Assembly: GCA_006176705.1 (NCBI GenBank) | Contig: QRFJ01000060.1 | Location: 2,387,122-2,451,121 of the forward strand | Reading direction: 5' to 3' | DNA length: 64,000 nt | DNA from: Cocos nucifera | Taxonomy: Eukaryota > Streptophyta > Magnoliopsida > Arecales > Arecaceae | Shown: positions 10,347 through 23,689 of the stretch, one piece after another | Numbering within the stretch: position 1 is the first letter of the stretch | Layout: each line of letters starts with the position of its first letter | Program-made: the position numbers and the translations under genes | Notes under the pieces: generated by a model | What the model was told of the DNA's origin: nothing | Database searches by the model: none | The model's input: the letters and a program-made list of their open reading frames with translations, nothing else

Positions 10347-13300
10347 CTGCTCCATAAGCACAAATAGCAGATACAAATAAAACAATTTGGTTATTAACAG
10401 TTTATGAACAGTTATATATACTTCTGCATATGCCAAAAGAACCCCTTTTACACAATTGTACAATAATAAACCAAGTTATAACTCCTTGAAGGAAAAGAAT
10501 AACAAAACTAATCTATCAGAAAGATTAAAGAAGCAGGAGAAGAACAGCGATATTTAACTGATTCCTCTCTCTGATTATGAACCCATAGCATCAAGATAAA
10601 ATCTAGCCACAAAGAGTTGATGCAGAAGCATTGGTAGACAATTGAAATTTCATATATTCCTGCTTAAGTGGTCTTAGTAGTAGTAGTTCCAGCAATATTA
10701 TACATTGATTTAATGAATTTTAAGTTGATTTTTGAGTTTATTTTTTAGGGACAGCTTTGAAGCCCTATTTTAAGCATGTTTAGAATTCCAAGACCTTATT
10801 TTGGATATTGGATGATGTAGAGAACTGTTAAAGCTACCAGGATTAGTTTTGGATAACTTCAAGTGTCATAGATGCAGGCTTCTATGGGATCTGAGTTTTT
10901 TAAATTATTTATTTTTCTATACATTTCTTTATTGTGTGAAGGATTTCCCTTGGAAATGGGTAGTCAACCTCTCTGAGTCATAATAGGAACCCTTACTAGT
11001 CTTAGTAGAAAGATATTCTTGATTTCCTTTGTCATTGCTGAAATACAAAGAACTCTGTCAAAGCATATATATGAGAAAATCTCAATTTAGATTTACAATT
11101 TAAGTTAAATATTTTCTTCTGGGCCAAGAGAAAATCTCATTAAGTAGCTCTAGGAAAAATACATCTAGTTGTACCTGCCTATGCTTGTTCATGGACACAC
11201 CACCAACAGTTATTACAACAACATCCTGCACCCTCCCCAGCCAGAAAATAAGGCAATCAACACTTTGACCACCCTCCTCTAAAATATGAGAGCCTTCAAT
11301 GTTCTCCAGCTTAAGCAGACTTCGACTTAAATATTGTTAAGACTTGAGAGATTCTTTTCTTTCTTGTATGATGAGACTTTATGCTTTAAGGTTGATGTTT
11401 CTAGCCTAGGCATTTTACGTGTTGCAATATTACTAGTTATGCTCCTCAATGATCTTTCCGTTCATTTCTTGTTCATAGTCCACTAAGCATTAACCCCTGG
11501 ATGCCTCCCCTAAAGCTATCAATCCAATTCTTTCATCAATTTGTGTTTTGCATGAGAATTGAAAACCAAGAAAATCAAAAGTATTTTAGATAGATTATAC
11601 AAGTGAAGGGCACTTGACTATAGGCAAACCTCATTTCAACAATTGCTTGAGCAAATAAGAAATGATTAAATATAATATACAATCATGAAAATTCACACAT
11701 TCCCCACAAAAGGAATAGCATCTTCTTATTTGCTGGAGCCCTAAAGCTTGTCCAGATTCCTGATTAAGATGTTCCTTGAATAAACCTCTTAGATGGCAAA
11801 TTTGAGAGGACAAGAAGTGGCGGAAACATGGTTCACCATACCACTTTGAACTGCCTAGTTCGAGGTGTATCAAAACATGCCAAGAGGGAACCGGGGCAAT
11901 TCTCCCCTTTGGTTAAAAACTATGGCGAAACTGGTGATGAACAACAAACTGCTCCGAACTAGGCAATATAGAGCAGTACTAAGGCGAATCAGGCAGTATG
12001 CCTCAGTTCAGTTCAATTCGCTCAAAAACACAAACCACCTTCATGAATAAAAGAGGTGGGATGCTGAGAAGGCATTACCTGTCTCACCTTTCCTAAGAAA
12101 AATCGAGAAAAATTACAATAGAGGCTACATTTTGCCTAAACTAAGCTAGATCCAAGGTAAAAACACATAATAGCCCTCTCCCTCTCTTTCTTTCTCCTTT
12201 TTTTCCCCTATTTTGAGGCCAAAAATAGGCAAGAAAATGAGAAAAATGAGATCATGGAAAAATTTTTGATTTTGGTATAATTTCGAGTTATGTTATAGAT
12301 TTATGGTTTTTTTACGCAATGCTTTTGAAATCATGATTTTCGTTAACTTTATAATTTTAAAATTAAAAATATATTTTCAGATTAAAAATTAATAAAATAA
12401 TAAAATAATAATCAAACAATTATTGTAAAATTGATAGCATGTTTAGGGATATGCATGCTACTCTCTATCAAAATTTGGCACCAACTTATTTGAGTTTAGG
12501 CATGAACATGCATGGAGGTATAGGTTAAATTTGAATAAATTTGAAAAATAAGTAGCTTTTTGTGCATGTCCATAAGATGAGAACAATATATATACCATCC
12601 TTGATAGGGTGCTACACCAATCCAAACTCAAATTAATTTTATGATTATTTTATATTTAAAATTATTTTTTTAAGCAAAAAAATATTAAGAATTATTTAAA
12701 TAATACAGAAAAAAAAAAAAGTATTATGTATAGATAATTTAGAAGTACATTTTGACGTAGAAAACTGATTTTTGAAGATAATCTAAGACAAGAATATATC
12801 TAGCACCTCTGGTAGGGTTCTACATTATTCTGAATTAAAATAAGTTTTCTATATATTTTCTAATTGAATATCAATTTGTTATATAAAAATTTATTAAAAA
12901 TTATTCAACAAAGCTTAAAACTATTAAAAAAATTTATTATATATCGATAATGTAGAAGTATTTCCTGGATTACTTTGGTGATTTTTTAATTACAATATGA
13001 TTTATTAATTTTTAAATAATTAATTAGGCATAGCAATTGATGCAAAAATGTTTCACGTGTCTGGTAAACTTGCAAGAATAATTTCAATAAGGAGTCAAAG
13101 CATGACATTAGCTGGGATTATAGAATCATGCCCTTAGGCCAGCACTATTGGAGGTGCAGGTGGTGCGATACAAAATTGAAGAGGGAGGAGTAATTTGGTG
13201 GTTCGACTTATAACTTATGAGCCTCCAAAGCAAACAATTCCATAATTTTAGCATCATGGATTCTAGCTACAACAAGATTTACAATATCCCCATTCTCATA

Positions 13301-16300
13301 GAAATTATGTGATTTATGGTTTCCTTAATTAGGAGTCATTGTTTGGTACAATGATAAAGGGATTAGGCTGACAAGCATAATGGCATGGGTTCGAGCCCTA
13401 GGGCAGCCACTTTTTGCACCAAAAAAAAAAAAGTTCGAAAGTTATGCATGTCCCCAGTTTACCCCTCCTAGGACCCCAGATTGCCGGCACCATAATTGGG
13501 CAGTGGCATTTTTAATTAGAAAAATTCCATTTTCTTTACCCATGAGATCTTCCATGCACCAATCAGATAAAGAATATTCCTTAGATAACCTCAATGGGTA
13601 TCTAAAAAGGCCCCAAAAGATATCTCAATGTTGATGATGAACTAACATAATAGGTTATTTTGCTTTCCTATTCGGGTCTTGAATTTGATCATATCTAGTA
13701 TGTTAAATGCTTTGCAGCTTACAATCACTATTTCTATTATGATCATGCAACCACTATCATATCCACAAATAAATAAATAAATACATAACAGATCTATAAA
13801 TATTCACGTCAATAGCCACCTTAATCAAGCAATGGTGCAGGTGATGAGACATTTTTTCTATGTTCTCTACAAAATGCAATTTAGATTCACTTCCCTTTCC
13901 TAAGTCTCTCTTAAGAATTGATTCAATACCTCTAGTTATTTATTGTATAATTTACATCAACAATGATGTCAATGTTAAAAATTTATGGAAAAGATCACAC
14001 AGCAGTTAACAATGTTTGAAACCCTAAACTACATGAATCAAAAAGGTGCTTGCCTGTTTGCCCAGCATGCAACAAACAGTAAAAAATTATTTCTCAAAAT
14101 GGCCTCTCCCAACATACCCTTGCAATAATTAAAATATATCTTCTCCCAAGAACCCTTCTAATATTTTTATCTCAATGGATTGGATTCTTCCTTATTATCT
14201 TTAACTAGGCCCCAAGATAGTCAGGAGAGATGGACTCCATCTTACGCTATCTTTCTTTCCTCATTCTTGCTCAAAATCTGACACTATCAGACTCTCTTAC
14301 TGACTACCAAGTCAGACATCGACTCTGAAAGTGGAATTCTACGTTGAAGGAAACAACTAGAGGATCTATTTGGTCTAGTCTACAATGAAGAGTCTAAAAG
14401 ACTCTTAACATTAATGCCAAATTAGAACAGTAAATCCACTATAGCCAAGTGGTAATCCATAATCTTTTTACAACAGGACTCAAGTCCTTCAAAGCAGACC
14501 GATTACAATGAGAAAGAGGAGACCGATGTGGGCGCCCGATAAAGAAACGATCATTAACAACATCTAATGCTTGAGTTAATGTGCCCAGAAAAAAATGTCT
14601 TTTTCCAAAAATGGTGGGGAACTCACCACAGATTTCAGTAGCACATGAAATAACAGAGGACATGATTGGAAGCACCCAACCGAAAATGAGTGAATAAGTA
14701 GAGGGAAAGGAAGAAAAGGAGAAGAGGAGGAGGAGATGGGAGACCTTGAATTCTTTTGGATCCCACTGCCATCAATCAATAGAAATGTATCATGTAAGCT
14801 CGTGATACCGGCTTGTGTCACAAAAGATTATTAACGAGCGACAGTTCCCCCTTAACATGAAAGAAAAAGACAATATAAATAGTAAATTACTAAATCAAAA
14901 TACTAAGCCATATTGGTTATACCTTTGAACAAAGTAAGGGTAAGGGTCAAGACTAGATTGGTTTTCTGCTTTCAACACTCGACTATAAGTAGTATTATAT
15001 TGCAACCTGTCTGGACCGAAAGTAGAATTCAATTGGCAAGGAGAAAAATGATTATTAAAACATGTTATCCTTAATATAAATTGTTGACAAATTTATTTAC
15101 AAATTTCTTATTAAGCGGTTAGTTAATATGGTAACGGAGTCAAGGTTGCTGAAAGTCATGGGTTCAAATCCACTCCAAATCAATTACTTATGGATGGGAT
15201 ACTTTCTAATTGTCTCTATGAAGGCCAAAAGTTAACTTTGGAGTGACCTCTTAAACTATATTTTTTTCCTCCTAAAATACCACCGTACAGTATTACAAAA
15301 TGTGGTTATTTTAAGGTTTTTATTTCTTTTCCTTAAGCTCCAATTGTCCTTATCAGATGGCTTTCTTTTTTCCTCTCACAAAGTTCCCCTTCCTTGACAC
15401 TAATTTGTTATTTACAAGGTTTTCATCTCGGACTAGATCTCAGTCTGTATTGACATCAGGCACCTCCCAATACAATACATAACTTAATCTTGGACCCAAG
15501 TATCTCAATTAATAAACCAAGACATCCTGAAATATCCACAGACACAATATAAGCATATTGCCTGATGTCTCTAAATCATCCTTTTATTTTTTTCAATAGA
15601 ATTTTAAGAAAAATGTCTCAAAATCAGTACCTTAATATAGTTCTCCATTTGGATTTCCCATATCAGCCAAGGTTTTGATATCTTAGTCCTGAAATGTCAG
15701 CCACAATCCCGAAAAATCTTGGTTCCTTTCAAAATTGACTATTTCCAATATCAACCAGGGTAAACCAAGATCTCCATTCATCTCAGCTTCAGGCCACCCA
15801 CTAAGATGACTGAGATCAGCCTTAAAAAAAACGTTGATTATTTGTATCTTTGTGTGTGGGTATATTTTACTTCCTCCTTGGTTCCGTACAATCTGACTCT
15901 AAGGTGTAAGTAGATCATAGTAAAGGGTGTCTCTGATGTTGCTTCTACTTTTAGTTGTTCTCATAAAAGGAGAAGTTAGAAGCTGGATTTTCTAGCTTCT
16001 ACTAAAAGCATTTTTCAATTTTCCTTCAAATTTTCCTTCTTGTAGAAGCACTTTTCATACACCATTACCAAAAATGTTGCTACAAAGCATGTTTTTGCAT
16101 TTAAAGTTGCAAAGTACTCTTTTTAAGCAACACCAAACATGTGCAAAGAGTACAAGCATCTTCTCCTTTTCTCTTTGGTACTCTGTCATGAAGAAAGGTC
16201 AAAAATATAAACAGCCATCACATTTAGTTAAATAAAGAAAATCTTGTTGTGCTTGAATTCAGTGGGATATAAAATGCGATAACATATGACTTATCACGTC

Positions 16301-19300
16301 ATTGGTTCAATAAAAAAACACATTATCATAGGTTTAACAGAAAGATAATGCAATTATAACAAAAGCCTTTTATCATTTCTTGTGCATGCTTAGTGTCAAA
16401 ACTTCCAATTTGAAATCCACCACAAACAATCTAATCCAATGTGAATCAAATATTTGGATTAGGACTAGAATTGACCTCTGCTTCAATTATGAATCAGATT
16501 TTGGTTTCTAAATATCTTTACCTAAAACTACACCATCCTAAATTTATCTGAAACTAACAAACTAAGTTTTTCATAACCCTCTTTAAATTTATCAAATTAT
16601 TCTCTCTTTTACTGTGTATTAGTTCCATTTATAAAATTATTCTCTCTTTACTGGGTATCAGTTCCACGTGCATATGCAAGTGCACTCTAACTAGTTACTA
16701 CAAATATGTATGAAATAGATAGAAGTATTTGCATAAAAGCAAAAACAAGTCCATAACACTTCACAAATAAATCAATATTTAGAAAAGAACAAATTACCAG
16801 ATATAAGCCTTCCATGGGTGCATGAACAGCCCCCTTCAACAAAGCAACTAATAGCCAAAATGCATCTTCTTCACTCATGTAAAGAAGCAACAAACCTGCT
16901 AAAAATCCCATCCCCTGCCATATAGTTAGCTGCATCAAGTGATATCCTGATAATTTCAATATTATGAAGCAGTGATCTTAAATCTTTTAGCTGGGCAAAT
17001 GCAAAAAAGTAGGGTTCATTACTTCAATTCAACCTGAACATATCCAACATCCCTGTCATATACAGAGTATGCCTTCAGAACATTGTATAGGGACCTTTGG
17101 CCTGGTCCATGTCTCTGTTGAAAGAAAACATGTGAAGGAAAAGTTCGAGATATGTCCCGAATTATATCCAACTCTGATGCTGATGTCTCATATATCACTA
17201 GTTGCTGCAGCAAAATAATTAGCAATAAGCGTATTACCAACAAACTCAAAAGATGGAAAAACATGGAAAGTTTGGTACAAGAAAGATAACCAAAAAAAAA
17301 AATCATGCGCAGTAACATAGGTACGACGAGCCTCATCTAATCTATTCATCCTCAGTTTCTTGAAAGTTGAATCTCTTACTCTTTTTCCATTCAAGGACTG
17401 CATCTCTCATCAATCCAAAATTTCAAAAACCATGGTCACAACTTTTATTGAGGTTATCATTAATCAAGTAATCTTTTTACTGAAACTCTCATGTTAACTT
17501 TGAGCTTCTGTCCTCACCAGCGACTCTTTTAGTCTTTTCTTGTGCACATGTAGACCACATTACCCAATTTTACATTCTGTCCTTTATACATTTGAATTTC
17601 TGGTGATGCCCTTGTTCTCAACACTCATTCTCCCGTATAACTCCTAAATATTTTTTCTCTGCAATGCTCAATATCATTTTTTTTTTTTTTTTGAAGAAAG
17701 ATGCTCACTTATGTTTTTAGATTACCTACATTCCAGAAAACAAATATTCCAAGTCTCCAAGCCAAATAACAGTGTCAACTTTACCATTAGTCTATAAGAT
17801 TTTTACTCGGAATCACATGTTGTGATTACACTATTTTTTAGCATATTTTCCATGTCATCAACTCCCCTCTTATTCTTAAATGAAAATGTCAATTTGTTTC
17901 TTTGTTTACATATGCAGTATAATTCAATAAAAGAACTCCAGGTAGGTCTAGATATACATTCTAATTTTAGCCTCAATTTCACCAAGTTTTAAGGGACTGA
18001 TATCCCATCCATCTCAATGGGTGGCCAATAACAAGATAAACCAAGAAATTGGTTTACCTTATCTGAGATAAAAGTCCAGATTGACTTCAAAAACAACCCA
18101 CATCCTAATTCCTTGGCAAGAAATAGGCATCTAATCATCTAAAATAATAGCTCATATTCGTCTCTTCTCTGACCCTTTATTTTCCACTTACCCCTACCAT
18201 GCTCCCCACCACCACCACCACACACACACACACTCTCCCCCCCCCCCTCCCCTCTGCTGTCCATTTAGCCACCTTTCATCCTCCTGCCTGCTGCCACTGT
18301 GAACTCTCTATTTCGCTATAGTTTGGTTCGGCTGCCCTCCACTTCGCCACATCTCCACCAACCACCTATGCAACACCCCCCCTCCTGGAGCCCCTTCCTA
18401 CCCATCATTCACCTTAGCCTCTGCTGCTTCCCATTGTCATCACCCTCCACCTGCCCACCAAAACCAACCCCCCCCCCCGCATGTGCTCATCCTTGCCACT
18501 GATTTCACTGCCCTCAAATGGTAAAATAGATAGGTTAACAATATTGGTCAATATCTACACATATATCAGTTTAAATTGACCATGATTATAAGGCCCAACG
18601 TTTTCTATATATCATATCGGTCAGTGCCTGATTCCGAGACAAACTGATACCTCAGCTGAGATCAGATCTTTTGTTCATATATAGCCACATGAAACCAGTA
18701 CTGCATAAACTTTTTCCGAGTTCTATCCAAATCTTTCCATCATGATTCAATTTTAACATTCCCTTATCTCATCTTAGTATCTTACAAAGCCTCCTTGGAA
18801 TTAGTAGTAGTTGCTTCAACTTCACAATCATCTTAAGACCGAATCTTTATGTAAAATCAAACTAACATTCAAATTTCAAAATTTGTTGTTCACATGCTTG
18901 AAGTTGACAAACCTCCTCTTCTGCACGAAAATGTCTTTCACAATTTTATTGACACTCATTCAGTCTTTAGAACCCACCAAATTACCTGGCAAATTTCTAT
19001 TATAAGATTTCTCCAAGTCAATTCTCACTATTATTTATTCTAGCACCTCATGGAAGAAAGAAAATAGCATGGCAGTAGACATTCTCACCTATAATAATAT
19101 TGGTTGTTAGAAGTAATCATCAATTTTCTTATTCATTTCATACCTTCATAACATGTTGCAATTCTTTGACAGTTGAATCAATTGATAAACTTTTGTTCAT
19201 CACCTTCATATTTGTAAGTTGGCATCAGAATACTCCTACAACCATATTGCATTCCTTAATTTACAAAGATCTCATAAATTATGTTACTTAGCTAAAACTG

Positions 19301-21332
19301 CCCAATTTCACTGATGGTTTTCCCTACACCCCTAGCTATCAGCTAATACGCATAGCATCCCACCCGGATAGCAAGAACAGTGATCAAAAAATAAAAGAGA
19401 AAGTAAAAAGATTGTTCTTTTCACAAGATGCAATATCTATGCTGTCCCAAGAAAAAACAAGCAAGGCGACTAGTTTGGCATACAGAACCAATTAGACTTG
19501 CATTGTGAGGCTGGCCAACCACCATGCTTTGACAAATCACATAAGCCTATCTAAAACCAAATCCGCATGAATACAACTTATTATGCTATTATAGAATTGT
19601 CCTCCTTTGTGTTGGAAGAGGTTTGCATAGAAATTCATGGGGCCAATGTCTTTGCACTTGGTTTTGTTAAAGAATATTTTGATTCCAAAAGGAGCAATAT
19701 GATATCGCACTATCCTAAATATGTTAAAGAAGACTCGTCTTGAGTCATTACCTTCACCTCAAAATGACACAAAGATCTGAATTCCTAGCCACAACAATGG
19801 AAAACATATCATGATTATCATCTATAGAGTTTGACATCTTAAATAGAATAATTTCCAAGAAGCAAATTATGTCAAGGAAAAAAAAAGTAGCATGTATATG
19901 CTAAGTGGATTACCTCATAAACCCCTGGATTCATTAGCAAAAGGTCTCGACTTCCAGAAATCAATTGCCACACAAGTCCTCTCAAACAATCAGGAATTCC
20001 TTTTCTTATACGCCTCTTAACCACATGAGGTTTTCTTCTAACATAATGCTTCCAATCGCTTCCACCAACACCTATCATTTTCCTCCACTTTCTAATCCTC
20101 CTTTCTTCCCTGAAAGAAATTGATAATCATATGTTGGAAGTATGGCATCAACAGTCATCACATGAAGAATAATTAGAAAGATAAAACCATGCAAATTGCA
20201 CACCAGATATAAGTCTTCCAACATAATGAAGAATATTATGAAATCATAGCAAATAAAAAAAAATGATCGTACCTCAACATTGGTAAAGAAAACAACAGCC
20301 AAAAAGTTTCACCCTAAGTTCAGTTCTTTCATGGAAAATTGTGAAAGCAGGCAGGAAGTATTCACAAATCAAGTTGTTTAGCATGCTCTAAATCAAAGAA
20401 ACTGAGAGTATGGATGTTCAGAAATGTCCCTTCATAAAAGGAATAAAGTCAGAGTATAAAGTGGAAAAAATAAAGTTGAATTGACAGCCGATTCTGTGGA
20501 ACCTTGTAAAGTTTCTACCGAGCAAACTTTAGTATACTATGGATTCAGATGATTTAAACCTACCAGAATAATTACTAAACTGAGCAGCATGCTAATACTT
20601 TGCACTGAACTTTCTGAAACTGTAAACTAAAAATGTGTATTTACAGTAATCCTCAGTCAGGTAAATATCTGATCTTTCAGAAATTACTTGACAGCAAATA
20701 AGTATGACAGGGAGAGTACCTGACTACAAATATATTTGAAATACCCTGTATATTCTTAGAAATGCGCTAAATATCTAAAACATGTTGTGTGAATTTTTTA
20801 CCACTTTCTCCTGAAAACCCTTGTTGGCTGCAAACTCAACCATGACCGAGTTTAAAACAGCTTTTGTCAAAAGCAAAGCAATGCCCACTAACATAAAATG
20901 GCATGTTATTTGTTCCTTCAGTAGGCTTTATGTGTGAGGCCACACTTCTGATTAGAAGAAGGGTAAACACGAATAATGTAAAGCTCGTGATATGGTGGTT
21001 GCTACCCAATGTACATCAAAAACACAACCCATACTTCTATAAATTCTAAGTGGGAAATTGCAAACAATATTGAAGAGGGACAAACCCAATGGTGAAACCA
21101 TACCTCTCATGTTCATTGGCAGGCCTGCTTTTAGTTATGCCATCTGGAGAGTTCTGTTCTTGTTTTATAAATCCAAACCTGTCCGCTGGTTGTGAAGGAG
21201 GAAAAGGTCCTGGTTCGAACTCATCACTTGTTCTTTTCTTTTCCATTCCATTAGCTGTTACAAACCCTCTTACTATAAAGGGAGTAAAAGGGGCACATTC
21301 TTTTTCCTGAAATGGCCATCCATTTGCAGTTT
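10149..21332 (-). CDS. TBC-domain Rab GTPase-activating protein (five exons, 3' end not found)
   Basis: Five minus-strand exons (21332-21104, 20109-19914, 17204-17034, 16914-16798, 10346-10149) join with consistent phases into about 300 codons. The first carries a proline-rich leader (EPGPFPPSQPADRFGF). The TBC domain then begins around RKWRKMIGVGGSDW. The arginine finger IxxDxxR reads IIRDISR, and the glutamine finger YxQ is encoded exactly at an exon end (GYVQ). These are the residues by which TBC proteins accelerate GTP hydrolysis on Rab GTPases in membrane traffic. The layout resembles plant Gyp1-type RabGAPs. The last part of the domain and the C terminus are not found in the window, and neither is the start codon. 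Introns are very large, one over 6 kb. The gene may continue beyond position 1 or be truncated. Confidence 0.85.
12560..12975. repeat. Diverged two-copy tandem repeat, about 210-220 bp unit
   Basis: A block with GATAGGGTGCTACACC near 12603 and AGATAATTTAGAAGTA near 12732 recurs in the same order as GGTAGGGTTCTACATT near 12811 and CGATAATGTAGAAGTA near 12955. The copies are old and have many differences. Confidence 0.55.
13328..13560 (+). mobile_element. tRNA-derived SINE-like element
   Basis: It has a possible A box (TGGTACAATGATAAAG) and a good B box (GGGTTCGAGCCCTAGGG) about 45 bases later, the layout of a Pol III promoter. GCAGCCACTTTTTGCA and then a GGACCCCAGATTGCCGGCAC-type tail follow, which resemble plant Au-like SINEs. 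The family name is a guess. It lies in the large TBC intron, opposite to the gene. Confidence 0.55.
15112..15185 (+). mobile_element. tRNA-like / SINE head
   Basis: GCGGTTAGTTAATATGG resembles an A box, and ATGGGTTCAAATCCACTCC contains a consensus B box (GGTTCAAATCC). No clean cloverleaf closes, so this is more likely a tRNA-derived SINE head or pseudo-tRNA than a working tRNA gene. Confidence 0.45.
16798..16914 (-). CDS. TBC RabGAP exon D
   Basis: The acceptor is ATATGGCAG before 16914 and the donor is CTG|GTAATT at 16798. It has 39 codons, phase 0, and reads from GMGFLAGLLLLYMSEEDAFW to HAPMEGLYL, continuing straight from the YVQ end of the previous exon. Confidence 0.93.
17034..17204 (-). 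CDS. TBC RabGAP exon C (arginine and glutamine fingers)
   Basis: The acceptor is TTTGCTGCAG before 17204 and the donor is CAG|GTTGAA at 17034. It has 57 codons, phase 0 at both ends. It contains IIRDISRTFPSHVFF (IxxDxxR) and ends in DRDVGYVQ, so the catalytic Gln is the last codon. Confidence 0.93.
18196..18485. repeat. C-rich low-complexity stretch in a TBC intron
   Basis: It contains (CCA)n, (CA)n and long C runs near 18236-18250 and 18470-18480. The proline-rich open frame at 18299-18502 is a product of this composition. Confidence 0.7.
19914..20109 (-). CDS. TBC RabGAP exon B (start of TBC domain)
   Basis: The acceptor is TTTCTTTCAG before 20109 and the donor is GAG|GTAATC at 19914. It encodes a basic stretch (EERRIRKWRK), then SDWKHYVRRKP and RRIRKGIPDCLRGLVWQLIS, the classic opening of a TBC domain (R.GIP...R..VW). 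Length is 196 bp, and the phases fit both neighbours. Confidence 0.9.
20110..21103 (-). other. TBC gene intron between exons A and B
   Basis: A plain AT-rich intron with GT...AG edges on the minus strand. No other feature seen. Confidence 0.7.
21104..21332 (-). CDS. TBC RabGAP exon A (N-terminal leader)
   Basis: Readable from ETANGWPFQEKECAPFTPF to NEHER. The donor is AG|GTATGG at 21104/21103. The acceptor chosen is TGATCTAG, before 21332; its pyrimidine tract is weak, so this edge is uncertain. The exon ends in phase 2, which the next exon completes as Arg. The open frame continues upstream to a Met at 21369, but that part is probably intron. Confidence 0.75.
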
Positions 21333-23685
21333 CTAGATCACATGCATGAAAAATGACAAAAGATATCATTTTATTATGGGGTACAGAAAGAGATCACTTG
21401 AAAAACAAAAAAAAAAAAAAAAAAGATGGTGCTGGAGTTCAAAATTTAGAAAAATGTTCTAAACAATATCTTTTAGTAAATATCTTCTGTAATAATTGAT
21501 AATTAGTGATGATGTTATTTTTAGAAAGACTTGATAATTCTAGATTTTGTAATATATATGCATCAAATAAAATAAAATTTTAGTAAGGTATTATGATAAT
21601 CCAATTTTACAGACTCTAGTATATATCATGATGCTCTACTACACTAATTATAAAGCATTGATTAAATGTAGATAGATTATACACTTGTGCACAACTGAAG
21701 AAGAAAGGATGCATTTTAATGCTATTTTCTGACTCAGACATGGCACTACACACCAAACTAGTGATATCCATTTATGGAGTTTTTGAACGTCAATTATGGT
21801 GACCAACAAAGTTTGGATGTTGATGTACCCTAAAATTCAGTGTACCCACATTTATTGCAAAATTTAGGTTCAAATACTTATTGACGTTAGTAAGGACAGA
21901 TAACCAAATTTAGAACCAGATTTCATCTACACAAAAATATATCAACATATGTAAAGTGTGCACCCACTTTACTTGATTTTCTTAATGCAAAGTGTTTCTG
22001 ACTTGACTTTTTTCAGATAAATGTGTTGGAAATTCAAAATTTTAGGTTTTTGTGCAGACTAAATCTGAGTTTAGATCACCTATTTTGAATTTTCCCCCCA
22101 CTGTTTGGTAATTGTGCACGCTTTACATGACATGAAGACATACATAACTTGTCAGTGGTAGTTTTCAAATGTGGTAAAAGGTAATATTTATGGCAGTGTG
22201 CCTAGGACAATCAAGAATTCTACTAGTTTCTTCTTATTCTATGCATTTGACACATGACAGACCCTTGCTATCTACTATCATCAATATAGGATGTAGATGA
22301 CCTATGGTTTTGAGCCATTTCCAGGAATGCAGAGTGCTGGATCCTCAAACCACCTGCTACCCACTATCTTCAAGATAGGATGAAGATGACCTGAGGTTTT
22401 AAGATACTTTTAGGAATGCAGAGAACTGGATCCTCAAACCGTCTATCTATTTACCAGTGGGAAACTCCTAAAACAATGACCCTATGATTCATTCATGCAG
22501 TTTAAATTCATAACAAATATAAGATCCTAACTTTCAATATGCAAGTGATTAATCTATCAACTTTGAATTCAGGCCCTGCCTAACCTAAACACGAGCTATT
22601 TTGTTCCACCTGAATTCATGCATTCAAATCTAACCCAGAAAATTTATAATATCCAGATGAACAACAAAATTTTGTTCTTCTAGCACAAAATGTAATAAAC
22701 ATTTGGAAGCACATAAAGTCAAATATCAATCAGATAGCAACACAAATAAATATCCACGCGAACCTTTTTTTGTTTAATTTCTTCTGTAGCATGGTAGGCA
22801 ACATTCACCACCACAAAACACCTAAAAGTAATACAACCAAAAAAAAAGGAAGACATTCACACTCCAAGGCTCTAGCCATTCAGATTCCAGGCAAGAAGGA
22901 CCAAGCGCTTTAGAATGAGATAATGATCATTTTGCACCCAAAGAAGATGATAGGATCAAGTTAGGATGTCAATCATTTGGTAACACCAAAGGCTTATTAT
23001 ACAGAAATCATGCATGTCATTTTGTTCATCTGCCACGTCCTTCTGTGGCTTATCTACCCAAAATTGCCACCCAATGTCATGAAGAATGAGACTCACCGGA
23101 TATGCTCAAAAGAAAACTTTCACTACCACCACCTACAGAGAGGTGGAATATGACCAATGTAACGTAAAAGGCTATATTTTTGGAAAACGCAGAGTCATGT
23201 ACCATAAGAATCATAAGAATCATGATTAAAATTCTGCCATGCAAAATCATTCTCTTAAAATACATAGCTATGATCACCACCTGATCAAACTCAAAACTAC
23301 TATACCTTTCAGAATCAATAACAGGGATTTGGTTATAGTAGTCCCTATCTCCTATGGATGGCTACTTCTAGTTTTTTTACGGTGATGACCCGTCTTCTCA
23401 GCTATCAGCACAAATATAGACTAGAACACTTTATCACATTCTTCACTCCCTATCACATTCTTCACTCACTACCAAGTTGCAAAGATTTACTAAATAACAT
23501 TACAGGAATAACATCCTAAAATTCGCAAATAATGGCCAAACAGTAACATCCCAAAATTCCAGCCATTTCCACAATCTGTTAGCACACAAAACAGAAAGAG
23601 ATTCGAAAGAGCATACATCCCAAATGTTGAACTTCACTCGACCACAAAGCAAGATTTATGGAAATCCCAGTATTAAAATCTGTTC
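21333..23685 (-). other. Probable first intron of the TBC gene
   Basis: It lies between exon A and the GC-rich putative first exon. A two-copy 89-bp repeat is listed separately. No coding piece is recognised. The exact upstream donor could not be fixed. Confidence 0.4.
22266..22440. repeat. Two-copy tandem repeat, 89-bp period
   Basis: TGCTATCTACTATC at 22266 recurs as TGCTACCCACTATC at 22355. Both copies continue through GATGACCT and GGTTTT and end with a shared GGATCCTCAAACC-type block. Copies differ at roughly one base in eight. Confidence 0.8.
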
Positions 23686-23689
23686 ATGG

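Larger units (their letters stand above)
10347..16797 (-). other. 6.4-kb intron of the TBC gene
   Basis: Bounded by the donor at 16797 and the acceptor at 10347. It holds a diverged tandem duplication (about 12560-12975), a SINE-like copy (about 13328-13560), a tRNA-like copy (about 15112-15185) and long AT-rich stretches. No other coding piece is recognised. Confidence 0.7.

Noticed and set aside
15112..15185. A working tRNA gene
   Set aside because: Good B box, but no consistent acceptor stem or anticodon arm could be drawn by eye.
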